From NCBI GenBank assembly GCA_015499995.1, contig JADNRV010000018.1, positions 426,115 through 490,114 on the forward strand: 64,000 bases of DNA, in the 5' to 3' direction. Position numbers and translations under genes: made by a program. This DNA is from Flammula alnicola. Taxonomy: Eukaryota > Basidiomycota > Agaricomycetes > Agaricales > Strophariaceae. Positions 25,058-38,728 of this stretch are shown piece after piece. Position 1 is the stretch's first letter; the number at the start of each line of letters is the position of its first letter. The notes under the pieces were generated by a model. It worked only from the letters and a program-made list of their open reading frames with translations. It was not told the origin of the DNA and did no database searches.

Positions 25058-25384
25058 CTCTCGACTTTGCATTTTTCATTTTTTAAAAGTTCTGTAGCAC
25101 TGTATTGTTCTGTCTTTCCCTGCTTTATTCGCTGGGGTTGTTGTACTTTTTATGTTCCTTTCTCATGCTCTCCTTCATCATGCATATACTTTCGTTGTAA
25201 ATCCTCCACAAGGTTTGAAATCGCACTACTCAGTAACAATATTTATCGAAAATACAGTACTTTCTAACATCCTGCATCAACCAGAGTCCAACATCCCGTC
25301 CAAGAAGCACAGCAGGCTGAGAATATTCAACATAAGTTAATGCATTGCTCGTTTAACAATAAATTGGTTATAGGTACCCAGAAA
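25058..25384. other. Intergenic between convergent LON2 and LHS1
   Basis: An AT-rich stretch between two stop codons, expected to hold both poly(A) regions. Nothing else is seen. Confidence 0.6.
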
Positions 25385-28300
25385 TCACAGCTCATCACGT
25401 TCTGGTATACCTCTTCCTCACGCAACGGCACCTGCTGATCATCCGTACCAGCCTTGACCGGCTCCTCCGCGCCCTCTCCTCCCTCAGGCTCCTCCGCACC
25501 AGTCTCTTTCGCTACCTCCGTCGTTGACGTCGACGTCGGCTTAGGCTTCTTCACTGCCTTGGGCACCTTTCTCTTCCACAGCTTCTGCAGATGAGCCTCC
25601 AGCACCTTGGCGCGCGCCTTCATCTCTGTCGTCTCAATGACCGGATCTTCGTTGGGCTTCACGTCCTTCTGCTTCTCCACCCATTCGCTTAGCCACGCCT
25701 CGTGCTCTTTGAGTGTCTTTTCTAGCCCGTCGAGCTCCTCCTTGGTCCATTTGGAGGGAAGATCCGCGGCGATTTCAGCAGTGAGGTTTTGGCGCGCTTC
25801 GTGCAGGAAGAGACGTGTGCTCCAATTCCACATCTGCGAGTTGTTGAGTGCCTGTGGGAATGCTTCTATTTCTTGGTATCGGTGAATAATAGGTTTCTCC
25901 AGAGTTCTGTGTTATGTCAACATCGTCAGCAAAGCCGCTCAACCACACGAGTTCGGGCACGACTCACTCTAATGCGATTCGCTTGTCCAAGAACTGCGAC
26001 GTCTCCGCCAAGTCGCCTCTGTCAAACAACCACGCGAAGCTCTCATCAAGTTTCTCCGCAATTGCCTGCCTCTCCTTCGTCTGCGAGCACTTCTTGAACG
26101 GGGTATCCTTGTTATCCTCATCTAGCAGGTCGCGTAGCCTATAAAGATAGCTCTCGAAAGAGTTCCTAGCCTCTCGCGGCGGTTCTTGGCAGATTCTTCA
26201 GCATCGATTGCACGCAGTCTGCAGGGATAAGGAATGGTAAGCATAAAGAACCTCGCACCACGAACATGACACGAACCTGCTCCTAGACTTCTTTTTTGGT
26301 CCACAGTCATAGGTGGTATTGTCGTAAATTTAACTTCGATGGTAAGGGGTATCGTATTTTCTACGGGTGTAACTTTCTTTTCGGGTGAGCAGAGGGCGAG
26401 GCGGAAGCGGAAGAGCTGCAGAGGATGACGATGCTGAGGCAGATTCAGAATCCCGAGGAGGGACATTATCTGCTGATCGGTCGTCGTTTCGTCGGATGAC
26501 GAGCTGCCTGCACCAAAGAATCCTTTGAGTTTGCCTTGAAAACAACAGATAATAATATCAAGCTTAAAACTCAGATGAATAAAACTATGGCTTACCGGTG
26601 ATACTTTCATCCTTGATCTCACCAAATGCAACGGCATCGGTAACAGACACAAAGCCGGACTCTGAAAGAGTAAGAGTGGCCTTGACGACAGGGTCAACGG
26701 CACCTCGTTCAGTCAAATTCGCAATGGCTTCAGTGACATTTCCGAGCTCCACTTCCAACATGCGAGTGGGGAATCCACTGTAGAGAGAAAATCAATAAAT
26801 GGTGAACTGGATATTTTCTGACGATGAATACTCACGGAGCAACAGAGTTCTTATAATCTAAGAAAATGGCAAAGTCCTCCTTTCTCCGGAATGTCAGCAC
26901 CTTCTTCGTGCCGACTTCGAGCCAGCAGGGAAGATAAGCGTGGTGATACTTCTGGGACGCGAAGTTGAAGATGAAGGCGCGGCGAAGTAGGACGCCTGGA
27001 TGTCATGCACAGCGATGTCGGTAACTTTGATGGGCTTGGTCTTGAATTGTCTAGAAAGGCTTGCGCCATGCAGGGCAGCGCCGAGAACGGCAGCTTCGTC
27101 GGCGTTGACGTTTGTAGCATTTTATGACTAGTGTCCTGTGTCAAAGAGATATCAAGGACATGATGTGGCAACGTACTCTCCGATTGCAGCCTTTAGTGCT
27201 GCTTGAATCATTGGTGTTCTTGTGCTCCCTCCTGTAAGGATGACGGATGTGATATTGTCCTGAACGCGGATTTGAGTGTAAATTCAACGGAGGTATTGTA
27301 TACAACATACCATGGTCAACCCAGCATTTTTCAAAGCGTCCTCCACAGGCTTCGCAAAGTGCTCTACCAGGTCCTTGCACTTCTCCTCAAATTCAGCGCG
27401 TGTAACTTTGTGCTTGAAATCGACATCCCAAGCTAAGCTTTCAACCTGAGCCGTCGCATCTGTATTGCACTCAGGATCGCTTTGACCCTCTGTGCCTCTT
27501 TCCACAACTTCGCCATGCCACGCTTGTCCTCCCTTATGTCTTCCTGTGCTTGGCGTTGAACGCCTCGACGAGGATCCCGCGCAGGCGCCTGTCGAGCTCG
27601 ATTCCTCCGTTATTGCGGTCGTATCCGACTCCAGCAATAGCGATGTGTGTTCCTGAGGCGCTTGTCTTTGACTCCGAGGCGTGGTAAACGAAGCTATGGT
27701 CGCCCTGATACCCGATGCACCTGCATCGTAGATGATATGGTGCTCGGGCGTCGGGAATGTCCGCGTCATCGCATAATTGACTGCGACAGCGGTGCCGTCG
27801 TTGATTAACGCGAGTGTCCTGAGACCGGATATTTCGATGGCGTCTGCGATAGCATCACGCTCGAACTGCGAGTAGTACGCTGGGACGGTCACATAACGTC
27901 GGTAACCTTTTCGTTTGCAGTGAGCTCAGCGAGATGTTTAATGTAAGCAAACTGCATTCCGACAAGTTCTTCGACGGCCCATTCTGTGTTGTCGGATTGT
28001 TTGAGGGATACGGTCTTGCGGGCAGATTCTGCGAGGTCTGCAGTGGAGACTTCGGTGTAATAAGATACTATCGGGGTGTCGAAAGGTGCAGCTTGAAGAA
28101 GTTTTAGGGATGAGAACGTGTCCGAGGGGAATCTTGAGGCCTAGAGCCGAATGTAAATGGACAATCCACTGCATCCCAACAAGTTATCAAGAACATACCA
28201 AATTGAAAGCGTCTTGTCCAAACAGCCGGTCGCCCTTCTTCCATGCCACAACAGAACTAATCTTCCTCTTCGAGTCCTTATTCAAAAGCACGTCGAAAGG

Positions 28301-28435
28301 AACTCCAGGTTTCATCAAGGACGCCTTGATAAAATCATTGCCGTAGTCGATCGCCAGCACCGACGCCTGGGTGAACTGGGGAAGCCAAGCCAAAGCAGAA
28401 AGCGAGAGTAGGCTCAAATATGTCGTTAGCCGCAT
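25385..28435 (-). CDS. LHS1: ER-lumenal Hsp70-like chaperone, Lhs1/Hyou1 family (frame broken repeatedly)
   Basis: Large Hsp70 of the Hsp110/Grp170 class, which works in the ER lumen as nucleotide exchange factor and holdase for BiP/Kar2. The start at 28,435 opens a signal peptide (MRLTTYLSLLSLSALAW..FTQA) followed by SVLAIDYGNDFIKASL, the Hsp70 phosphate-binding start. Later exons show VTVPAYYSQFERDAI, LINDGTAVAVNYAM and GVGYDRNNGG, read in different frames. The middle domain (KVTRAEFEEKCKDL) and the charged C-terminal part (25,400-26,700) follow. Single missing bases are needed near 27,895, 27,655, 27,530, 27,463 and between about 25,400 and 26,600. The shifted frame ends in RDEL-stop at 25,385, an ER-retrieval-like tail, whereas the uncorrected frame overruns it. 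Several introns are present but exact joins in the middle are not resolved. Confidence 0.82.
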
Positions 28436-28900
28436 CTTGGTATTATAAAGTGGCGAAGTATTCGTTAGATCTAGACAAGCATCGAGAAGGGGAAGGTTCA
28501 AAGGGTAAATTCAATGAACTTAGCCTGCGAGCGTCGTGGCGGACACGTCAATAAAATATGTTCACGTGACCTCTCGTGGCGATTTGCTGGCACTGCCTTC
28601 GAACTTGCGTAACTGTTTGAAGTATTTCCGACATAACGCTGCAGTTGATCCCTGTGCTATCTTACCTGAGGAAGAAGATTCGAGCAAGCTGTAAGAGGAT
28701 CAAATTTTAGAGACCAAATGAGCGATGTCAATTTGTGTACGGTATAATATCCCATGTATACAACACGTTCTGTAACAATGATGGTTAGCAAGAAGAAAAA
28801 GAAAGGAAGAGGGTTGAGTGCGAAAGAGTAATCCATAGCATTAGATGGTATCCAAAGTGGAATATGCGAGGGAAAGAAAAATATGAAAAGAACTGAAGAC
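28436..28900. other. Intergenic between LHS1 start and the Unc13-like gene end
   Basis: Holds the LHS1 promoter and the 3' region of the next minus-strand gene, whose exact stop I cannot place. No separate gene is seen. Confidence 0.4.
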
Positions 28901-31900
28901 GAAAATGCGATTAAAGAAAGGGGAATGTAAGGAACACGAAGACAGGTCCATCCTGCGCGATCAAAAAACACCGGGAAATCAATGCGAAGGTAGGGAGGTA
29001 CTGGCGGGACTTGTTCACGCAATTGCTGGTTTTGTTGACGTTTCAGTTTGCGTTCCTCAGCCTCCCTTGCGTGTTGCTCTTGCTCGGCCTGCATAGCCGC
29101 CATGATCTGTAGTTGCTGTGCAATGAATTCCTGTGTCCTCGGCCTATAGCCAAACGTTAATCAATGACATGAAGCGAAAGGAAAGCAAATGAAAGACGTA
29201 CCGCATGCGCAATATTCGCATGATAATCTGCTCGCTCGCTGATTCCGTCTCCTGTTTCTTCTCCTTCTTTCTCTCTTTAATTGTTCCAAGGTTTCGTTGC
29301 GAGTACACGCTCTTCGCACGTTTCTTGATTGATGGCGCAGCACGAAGACTCTGCTGCATCATCCGCACACATTCTTCCATTAGGGCGTCACTAAAGGTCA
29401 CAATGAGCATCAGGAAAAATGTAAGAGAAAATGACAACATACGTATGCCAATCGTAGTACAGCCGTATAGAAAGAACATCTCGATGTTTCTGGCTGTTCA
29501 AGACTTCCTGCGATACAGGGCCTTCGCCATTCGCATAGAAGTAGTCGCGCAAAAACTATAACGGAAGATTTAGCAAAGAGTAAAGAGAGGAAACAACACA
29601 GTTCGAGGGACGTACCTTCAGCCATCTAAACACGATATCGACTTCCTTGTCACTCAGCGGCTTCATTTCACTCGCAATATCACTCAGCGGAGGGATCAAC
29701 AACCCCTCAATGATCGTCAATATCTCCTTCCACACCCTCGTCATGACCATCTCCTTCGCCGTATCGCTGAGATAGGTATTCAGCGTCTGCAGGTTCGCGT
29801 CAAAGTAGTCGAACAAAGGCAAGATCGCTTGTTCGATCTCTACGTCTGTTAACTCTTCAGGCCGGATGCGTGGTTTCTCAGCTGACGGTAAGGAATCTGA
29901 GGCTCTGACGATGTTGCTCCTAGGGCGGATCGGTATAGGGCGGTGACATTGCCCAGTGCCTTGTTGTAGTCAAGACCCTGGTCCCGAGATTGATCAGTGT
30001 TTTGACGACATTGCGCGACAGGCATTGTTGAATGAACGGAGACATCTTTTGGAGCAATCAATCCATGAAAGAGAGAAATGGTTACTTAGACGAACGGACG
30101 CACCTTGTCGATGAAAATTCGCAGCATGTCCGCCTCAGCCCTCTTCAACTCCTGAAAGCTCTTCCAAAATGGAACTGGATGTCGTCCTTCTCGCCTTCCA
30201 TGCTTACTCGGACCAAAATTCTTCCTTGGGTATCGAGGTCCATCCATAATTCATGAGCAAGGAAATCACTAAACCGTCGAGGGTCGAGACACAAGTACGC
30301 GCGTCCAACAATATCGTGTTTGCCGACGAGAGCACGGTCTCGAACGGAGACCATCAACCAGAGGGGTTTGTCCACAGACAAATCAAAGGTTTCGTCCCCT
30401 GTACCACCATATGAGGTCAGAAAAAAAGAAACAAGATAGCGGAAAGAGACGCACATCGAGGATTCAAATTTTCATAAATAGTCTCGTCTTCGCAATCTCG
30501 TGCCCGACTCGTCGCTTAGCGTCACAAACGTATCCAACTTCGAGCTTGGCGAGCTATCCAACGGCACAAGCCCCTCAGCAATGACAATCTTGACCGAAAA
30601 CAAGAACGTATCTCGGTCTTTTTCTCTGGCACAGGCGGCGCCGCATTTCGAACGACCTCCGCAATCTTATCCGCCTGCATCTGGTTGTACATGTTATCGA
30701 GCAACTTGCGTGCCGCCTCGACGTTGTTGAGCATCACACACGACTCGGGCCGGAAGTTGAACGGTTCCACGCGCTTCTCGCCTGTGATTGCCAGCTGACG
30801 CGCCTTTTCAAGCCATGCGGATGACTTTTGGGGTTGGAGGTAGTCGGAAGGGCGAGGAAACATTTCGTTAAGGAATAAAGATTCAATGGAACGGCAATAT
30901 TGGTCGATGGCTTTTGAGATCGTCTGTAACGGCGATTGTTAAATTGCGATGAATGTAACAAGCAGAAGGGGGAAGACCTTTGCTAGACTTGTGAAGAACC
31001 GGCCCTCTTGGTACTCGTCTTCCCATTCGAGTTCCTGCAGGAAGTTAATCGGACTCCGCAGCGAGTCGAACAGATCCACGATGGAAGAACTGTGTCCTTC
31101 TGTGCCCTCTGCTTCAAACTGGAAAAGAGCTAGCGTCAGGGGAAAAAGACTTGATGAAAGGCAGCTCTACAATGACCTTGTCATGAGAGATAGCCTGATA
31201 CCAAAAAGAATGATGAACATGACCCGAATAAATTAACGAAAGATTGAAATTTACCGCTTCAACCCATTGTTTTGTTTTATCATCCGTGTTGACCAGCCAT
31301 TGTCGCACATAGGGTTCAAAAACACCGTAATCTGGAAGTCGAGCGTGCCCCTACGCAAACGGAAGAATGGTCAAACGAGTGAGACAACACGGCAAGAGAG
31401 GCCTCACTCGGGCACGAAAGCACGATACATCCCAGCAACATGTCGTTCGTCTGTAAAGAGCGAAAATATCTTGGATGGGCACATCAGGTGTCGGTCCATT
31501 CATCGAAGACTCGAATAGCCGCTTTTGCGAGTTTCGCAGTTCGGTTATAAGGCGGGACGACAATCTCGACGAATAGCGAGACAATGTCCAACTTCCTGTG
31601 ACACAGACAGCATCAGCACATTGCACGGCAGCTAATGCACAGAATAAAAAAAGCAACAAGCCAGCGATGACTGGAAAGACGTCACTCACCCTAGTAGAGG
31701 CTCCGGAAACCTCTTATCAAGGCCTTTCGCTCCCTTTCGATCTCATCCGTCATCAGCAAGAGCGGCAGAGCCCTATTCACCCCAGGCGCACTCTGCTTCT
31801 CATGGATAATGACATCATACCAGTCCGCCGACACCTGCCTGATCCGATCCTGTACGTCCTGCATCCTTGCCCGATATCAATATCGAAGCGGGTAAGCAGA

Positions 31901-33838
31901 CTCGAGTCCCGGATGTGCTCTAGGATAGGAAGGAAATTTTGAGGTCGGACTGTTTCAGGTTGGGTAGAGCGTCCATGGAGTGGTATAGCGATGAGAGGAA
32001 GACATTGAACAGCCCTGCGTAGACGTTTGCCAGATAATCTACCTGTCATTGTCGTTAAAACTGGTGTTAAGTGTTGGGATCCTGTGAATGTCATTTGGAG
32101 ACGCACATCGTGTACAGGCCACAACTCCAGCTCCGTCTCATGGATGACCTTGGTCACGTTCTGGAGCGCCTCGGGTATACATTCCAGCGGCACATCGTTG
32201 CGTCGTAAAACTGCTTCACGAGATCCAAGAAGCACGCCGCACGGTACGAGTGCCCAATCCTCCACCTCAACGCACATTCATTAATCAACTCAATATGCGC
32301 GGCGACAGAATCCCTAGCGACACTTCGTCATTATCATCTACCTCCGGCGACAGCATGACTTCGAGATCCGCGATGAGGCAGTACTCGACGAGCCGCTTGT
32401 AGAACTTCTTCGGATTTGGGGGGATGAACGTGAAATAATGTCCAACAGGAAGATCTTCGTCGACCTCAGCCGCGTCGTCCGCCGTGTCGCCCAAAAACGA
32501 CCGTCGACTGCTAACGGAGCATGTCTCATAGCAGTAGGAGAATCGAGTTGCGAGTACAGCGAACCTGGGCGGCCAGTATTTGAAGTGTTGATAGAAGGAA
32601 GACATCAGATGGCGTGGATTTTGCGAGGCTCGGGTTAAATTGGACCATAATGACCATGAGTTGCTGGAGGTGGGTGTTTCAAGCGTACGCCAATGCTGCC
32701 ATGCCGCATCGCTGTCAAAATCTTCTCGTCGACCAGGAAATGGGGCGCCGCATTGATATTTTTCAAACATGTCTTTAGATCGTCATAGCAGCCTAATGAT
32801 CATTTAAGCCAGAAATGCTCAGGAGCATGATGAACACCACCTTCTCTGAAACGAGGTTCCGCGAACTTTGTCCACTCCGCCTGAACCGCCTGGTCTGGAA
32901 TTTGAACAAATTCCCGACGACCTTAACTAGATGCATATCGCCAATATTAGCACTGATCGCGGGGCCGAATCTCTCTCCTTGTCCCCCCTAACCGACGCAG
33001 AGTCGTAGCCTGAATCACTCTGCGCATAGCCTTGGCTTTGCGAAAGTGTCGGTGCCAATTTGGCCGTGTATGTATCGAGACGCGACAGGAGTTCGGGCGA
33101 GACGTGGTTGACGCTCTTCAGCGACTCTCGCAGTAATTTGATGAACTGCGCGATCTGATTGTTGAGCTCAAGTTTCCATCCCTCACCCGCCAGCGAAGGC
33201 TCCTTCTTGAGTACTGAGGTAGAATGTGTCGCAAACATGAGAATGAGCTCTTCGATCTTTCTGTTTTCTTTCATCTGCCGCTTGAAGCTGTCGACCATGA
33301 ACTGGCCATAGAATTTGCCCATTGTGCGTCGGACAGCTGATCAGAGTACCTACATTGCGAGTTAGAAGAGGGAGAATCCCCGGAAAATTCACGAACACAC
33401 GCAGCATCCTTCCCCATCGCGATATTCTGCAGCTTTTGTTCCAGAACCTTGAGTAACTTCTCGGGAACTTCACGCTCTTGGAGCCGTCTCTCACGTCTCG
33501 GAACATGTCACCGATGGAGAAGTTAGACAGCGCCGAAAGTCGAGATGAATGCTCTCGCACATCGGGGGCGGCAGGCTGGTCTTGGGAGATGTGACCTTTG
33601 GGGTCATAAGATAGGAGAGGAGCTTATTTAATGATCAATATCGGTTGTGTGTTCGCATAGGACTTGGAAGCAGGCTTAAATGCTCACGCTACGCGTAGGA
33701 CATAGCTATGAAGGAATTCATTAGTTCAATCCATACGGAAAGAAAGACAAGGGCGCACTCGAACAAATCGTCGTCGGTCACCCGATACTTGGACAGTCGG
33801 CTCTCGTGGGCGAAACTATCATAGCTCCGCCGCGACAT
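28900..33838 (-). CDS. Unc13/Munc13-like protein with C2 domain (frame broken repeatedly)
   Basis: The start ATG at 33,838 opens MSRRSYDSFAHESRLSKYRV. Later pieces give FSIGDMFRDVRDGSK, MGKFYGQFMVDSFKRQMK, then FEKYQCGAPF..DSDAAWQHWR. A C2 domain lies at about 30,145-30,420 (DKPLWLMVSVRDRALVG, IVGRAYLCLDPRRF). It is followed by the MHD2-type segment (FIQQCLSRNVVKTLIN, and in a shifted frame YNKALGNVTALYRSALG). This order (MHD1, C2, MHD2) is that of fungal Unc13-family tethers, which act in exocytosis at sites of polar growth. At least five single-base losses are needed (for example near 33,455, 32,955, 32,745 and 30,000). The extreme C-terminus, with a Gln/Glu-rich coil, ends somewhere near 28,660-29,000. 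Exon borders are only partly resolved. Confidence 0.72.
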
Positions 33839-34233
33839 CAGGGTTGCTTCCTCTTAATCCCTGTGAATCGATAGGTCAAATGTGAAGGTAGTAACGGAAA
33901 GAGGGCTTCGCAATAAAAGAAGAGGAGGTAAAAGTCTATGAGAATGGGCCCGCAGCCTTCGTTATCGTCGTAACAATCAACGCCAAACAACTCCCTTCAA
34001 CTGCCTTGACCTCCTTGGCGTCTCCTCCTCCACTCCGGCAAGGTTGATTTCCGGATCAATTGCTCTGTGAAAACTACATTTTCCTCCTTTGCTTTGTTCA
34101 CTTTTTCCTGGCCAAATACAGGAAACATCAGTGGTGTGGGTTCAGTTCGGTTCAGTACTCAGTCTAGACTCGAGATAGAACAGAGGTTTCTCTACTCTCT
34201 TCTGCCTTATATGCCTTGGATCTTATATGTTTT
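33839..34233. other. Intergenic, divergent, at the inner edge of the right repeat arm
   Basis: This holds the promoter of the Unc13-like gene. Homology with the left arm starts at about 34,234 (TAGATATCACGAACTC). No gene seen. Confidence 0.5.
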
Positions 34234-34249
34234 TAGATATCACGAACTC

Positions 34250-35923
34250 ACTGACTAGAAAGTACCTGGAATCCCGCAAGACTACAAAGCATCAAAAACA
34301 TCTCATCCAATATTTGCTTCAAGGACTTCTCCTACTGGGAGCTCTTTTATGCCTAAACTTTTACGGTTTACCACATATGACGCGATCTTTGTGCAGCCTG
34401 CAGTGAATTACCACTGGAGCTGCTTACTGAGATCTTGAAAGAGGTGGAATGGAAAGATATCCTACATATCCGAGGTACGCTTTCAATTTCATGCTGAAAC
34501 TGCCGTTGACAAATCAAATCAGACATCCAAACGTCTTTCTGAGGTCTCGAGGACCAGGGCTCTCTGGTTGAACCTCTTCTATCGCTATACAGCATCTGAT
34601 GCAGCCCAATCCATTCAACTAGAGCGTCCGATTGATACCTACGCCTCGCACGAGTTGGAGTATTTGCTCTTGCGCTGGAAAAGTGCCGAGATCGGTTGGA
34701 TAACCGACGACGGAGTTCCTGCACGCGAGCGCCGCATTCCGACTGAGAAGGCCGAAACAAAGTACCTAGTGAAGGGAGGTCGATGGCTACTGATCGCTAC
34801 ATCTACTGGGTCGGTGGTCTATTACGATCTAGAATCTTCGACTAATATCGGAATGCCCCTCACCCCGAGTGAATTTGGTCACGAGGAATGGCCACAGATA
34901 TTGATGTCTGTTGACCTCGATGAATCCTCTCCAACCCTCACATTTAATCTTGCATTATCATTCAAGGGATCCGAGTTGCTGGACGACTCAGATGACGACG
35001 ACAATGATCCTCCTCCAGAACTAGTTCGCATGGTTAAAATCTGGCGTATCGCGCTGGTGCTTAATGATAAGCAACATGGTGCTGGGTTGAGTGCGAAATA
35101 TCTGGCCTCCTTCCCTCATCATCCCTTTGTCAGCTACCTATATTCTTTGTCCCTCCTTGGGTCCCACATTGCTTTTACTGTTTTTTGTGTGAATTCCAAG
35201 CAATATGCCATCGTCGTGGACTGGGCACTGCAAATGGTACTTCGTCAAAGTATCCCATGCGTATTCTTTCTCGATCTGGTGGATCTGTGCGTCTATTCAC
35301 AGCTGTCCGAGTTCTGCCATTTGTGTTTAATGGTTTTTAAAGCGCTCCATGTATCTTCTTCCAAATAATAGGTTGTTCATCGCCCACCCACGCAACATAT
35401 TCCTCTACGACTATTCCGCCATCGAAGAAGTGATAACCGGGGATGACCTTTTTGGCACGCCAACAATGCCGTTATGGGAAGTCGAGCTGGAAGATTTCAG
35501 TCACCAGCTCGTATCCAAAGCCTTCATCTCTTCCGAAACTCACACAACTCGATTTGTGTTTATTGCTGGCAATGCAATCCATGGTATTGTCATAGACAAT
35601 GACAGCAAACCTGGGGCCAACCACAGATTGTGAAGTTCAAGGACACTCCGTTCCGCTTCACTAGCATGCAACTACTGTGCCTTGGGTATCGTCAAGCCTT
35701 GTCGGCAACCGGCGGTTCTAAGGCTTTCCTAATGCGCTATTCATGGCCAGGGGAGGAGGGTCACGATAACCATTTACCTACATTCTTGACCAAAAATCAC
35801 TCTTTTCATACACGATACGAAAGTTTTCGTCCGCTTATGGACGAAGGATCTGGACGTGTGCTATTTTCTTCTGAGGCTGATTCCTACCAAATTGTATTGG
35901 ATGTCGCTTTGCTCTACAAATGA
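34250..35923 (+). pseudogene. F-box protein, copy B (decayed)
   Basis: Homologous to copy A over its length, but broken. The ATG used by copy C is ATC here. About 75 nt before the F-box are deleted. There is an extra C before the F-box (CTGCAGTGAATT). Two bases are missing at the first donor (CGAGGTACGC). Single-base losses lie near 35,232 and 35,612. The middle block (34,523-35,286) still reads most of the propeller-like region. Losses larger than one base and a lost start make true decay likely, unlike the single-base breaks in the housekeeping genes. It is tail-to-tail with the right NACHT gene, 127 bp apart. Confidence 0.8.
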
Positions 35924-36050
35924 TTTCTAGGTATATTTTTACAACATCACTCGAGAGATAGGTGCTGGCTATTCCTGGTCAACTTCACACACCCGTTATA
36001 GCATGCAGGACATTGAAATGAATTTGCGTCCTATTCCTATTATCCATCGT

Positions 36051-38728
36051 CTAACTATCACTCTCAGACACCGGGGCCAGCGGTAATATGTTGGGGTCGG
36101 AGAGAGTGAGAGTATTATCCTTTGCATTGAGAATGCTGTAAGACTGTGCTGCTTTCTCGATACGTACCTCGATTTGACCTGCATTTGCGAGATATTTCTC
36201 GATGGCCTTCTTAGCCAATTTAGTCCGTCGTGGAAATTTGAGTGACGCGTCGGAGAATGACCTTTTGCGGAGGAATTCGGCCAATTCGTCGAATATGTAC
36301 TCTGACGCTCGGTCCAAGAGATCGGGTAGATGTTCCAAGACAGTGCGATACGCTTCCAAGCGTGTTTCTTCTTCTCTCCATTCTATGTGGAAATTTGGAA
36401 AAGGGTGTACAGCAGACACTCCTTGATATTCCTTCTTGGTTTCATCCCAGCGCAATGGTATTTGATTCGAGGCCATGCGTTTTCTCTTCCGGAAAAAGTG
36501 GTTCGTCGATATCAACTTCCGCCATCGCCAAGGGGCATTACGACATATCTCGAGATCATGGCCAGTATACCGTGGAGGTAGGTTCTGGCATAGATGGTCG
36601 CACAGATACCTGACACAGTGTAATGCGGCACGAGAGAATTTCTCAGCATCCATTGCATATATTCCAGATCTCGCCGGATGCTGGAGGAAATCGCGAAAGA
36701 AATGTAAAGATGCATCTTTGGAGCGTGCCTGAGAGAGATTGATGAAACATAAACCATCGAAGTCGAAGTGCATTGCCGACCTATCCCATTGAAGTAGGTA
36801 GATTGTAGTAGCGAACATGTCTGATTGTCTTTTTGATGAAGGACTTGTGCATAAGAGGGCAAGAAGGACATTGAGATGTGGTGTATTCGCGTCATATTCT
36901 CCGAGCTCTGTCTTCATGAATCGGTCGTACGCCGCAATTTGAGGAGCATATAGCTGGCTATCGTCTTCATATCCCTGCGATAACGCATTGGAAACTGTTG
37001 CAAGAGATATGAAACAGGTACACTTACCAGCATTGTTATGTGTTTCACAAATTGAGGTAGCCAGGAATGGACAAAATCGTAGATGTTGTTCGGATATCGT
37101 GAGTGTCGGTCTTCATCGTTAGTGGCGTCGACCCGGACGACCTCTAGCAGGTACGTAGGAGACAATGAAATGATGGCATCTCTTAGCTCGGTAGTAGGAA
37201 GACCGAGCGATAAGTGATGCAATATACCACGGTATGTATACCATTGCAATGACTTTCCTGCCAGTGAGAATCAGCACGGAAAATCCACATTAGAAAGCAA
37301 TGTCTCACCAGGAAGCATCTGAATACAATGGCATGCAAATCTTGCGTGTAATAACCGGGGATCAATATAAAATTGTTTTGATCGAGATTTATCGAGCAGA
37401 AAATCTCCCAACGAGGCATGAAGAGGCCGTATGGTCTGGTGTTCATCCTCGACCCAAGTAATCAGCGACGTCAGGTCGCCTAAGAGCATAGTAACGTCTC
37501 CGGGGTTTAAGGAGAGAAACTCCTCAACATTAGATATACGCTGCATGTCCGGATGATATCCAAGAACAATCAGGCCAATGACTAACAAGGCGGCATCGAG
37601 GACTTCCAGAGACGAGAAAATATGCATGTACAATGCGTCCAATTCCGCGAATGGTGTATCATAGGGAGCTGAACGTAAGCCGAGGATGACTTCCAGGCGG
37701 TCAGTGGGTCGATGGCGGAGTGAAGATACATATTTCATAACGACTGAAGAATAAATAAACTGGCCCGAAGATTTTTCGACTAAGCTGTATATTGTGCTGG
37801 AAGAAGGCCATGAAGGGGGGATGAAAGGCTTATTGGGATGGGTTTTCTTGATCTTGTCAAAGGAATCCCGAAGAAATAATCGAATGTCGTCATCAGGAAG
37901 AAATGTATTGTCCAAAGGGATGATGGTGAGAAGTCCAGAAAGACTTCCGGAGTTGAAGGTGAGTGATATGTCCTGCTCCGGCCGGCTGGCGATAAGGAAG
38001 ATAAGGGGTAGATGATGGTTTCTGAAACTGTTTGAAATAACTTCGAGGATTTTGCACTGCATTCTGGAGTCCTGACATTCGTCGATACCGTCGATGATAA
38101 TGAGGCGCGGAGCCAGCGTTGGATCGCTGAAGTATCCTGATATAGACAGCTCTTGGAGGGGTTCGACGATCAAAGAGTTCATTTGTGCTTCAAGGGAGCG
38201 AGTAAAGATGAGGGGATCGCGGTTGATGATGTTTTCAAGCTGTACTCGGGCTTCAGGTATGGTACAGGCAATTTGATAGGCAATGGTTGGGAAAAGGGAG
38301 CGTGCGCGATTACGGCTAGGGTCCGACCTGGCGAAAAAGAAGGTAGCGATGAGGAGCTTTGCCTCGTAACAGCGCTCGGCGATAGTTTGCGCAATCGCAG
38401 ACTTCCCGGCCCCCGCTGCGCCATGCAGCCACATAATCAGGGCATTGCGGTCCTCGCTTCCAAGGATCCATCTCATAATCTTCTCCAAGACGGCAAGACG
38501 TGTTTTTGGATGACATCTGGGGGAATCGAAGCGCTCTCCAGAGTTATGAAATGCCCCAGGTGATGCTGCTTTCTGAAGGCGATCGAATCCTGTTTGCAAC
38601 GCGAAAGAGATTACATTGTTTCCAATGTTGTCGCAAATCTCTGTTTAGTACGCACCTGCAGCGCCATTCTGTTCAATCTGAGTGAATGTTCCTCCAGAAA
38701 AGACGATATTATTACTCCGGGAGAACAT
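36051..38728 (-). CDS. NACHT-domain STAND NTPase (NLR-like), right copy
   Basis: Exons 38,656-38,728; 37,309-38,589; 37,028-37,257 and 36,051-36,974 join to 835 aa, the same length as the left copy. Leader, Walker A and Walker B are identical to the left copy. The first protein differences appear about 315 residues into exon 2 (D-A-A for D-P-A, then GLIVLG for GLVLLG). Exon 4 differs at 27 of 288 residues. The second intron has the better donor here (GTGAGA against GTGGGA). Both copies are intact, so both may be expressed and could be two specificities of one receptor; that is inference. Confidence 0.88.
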
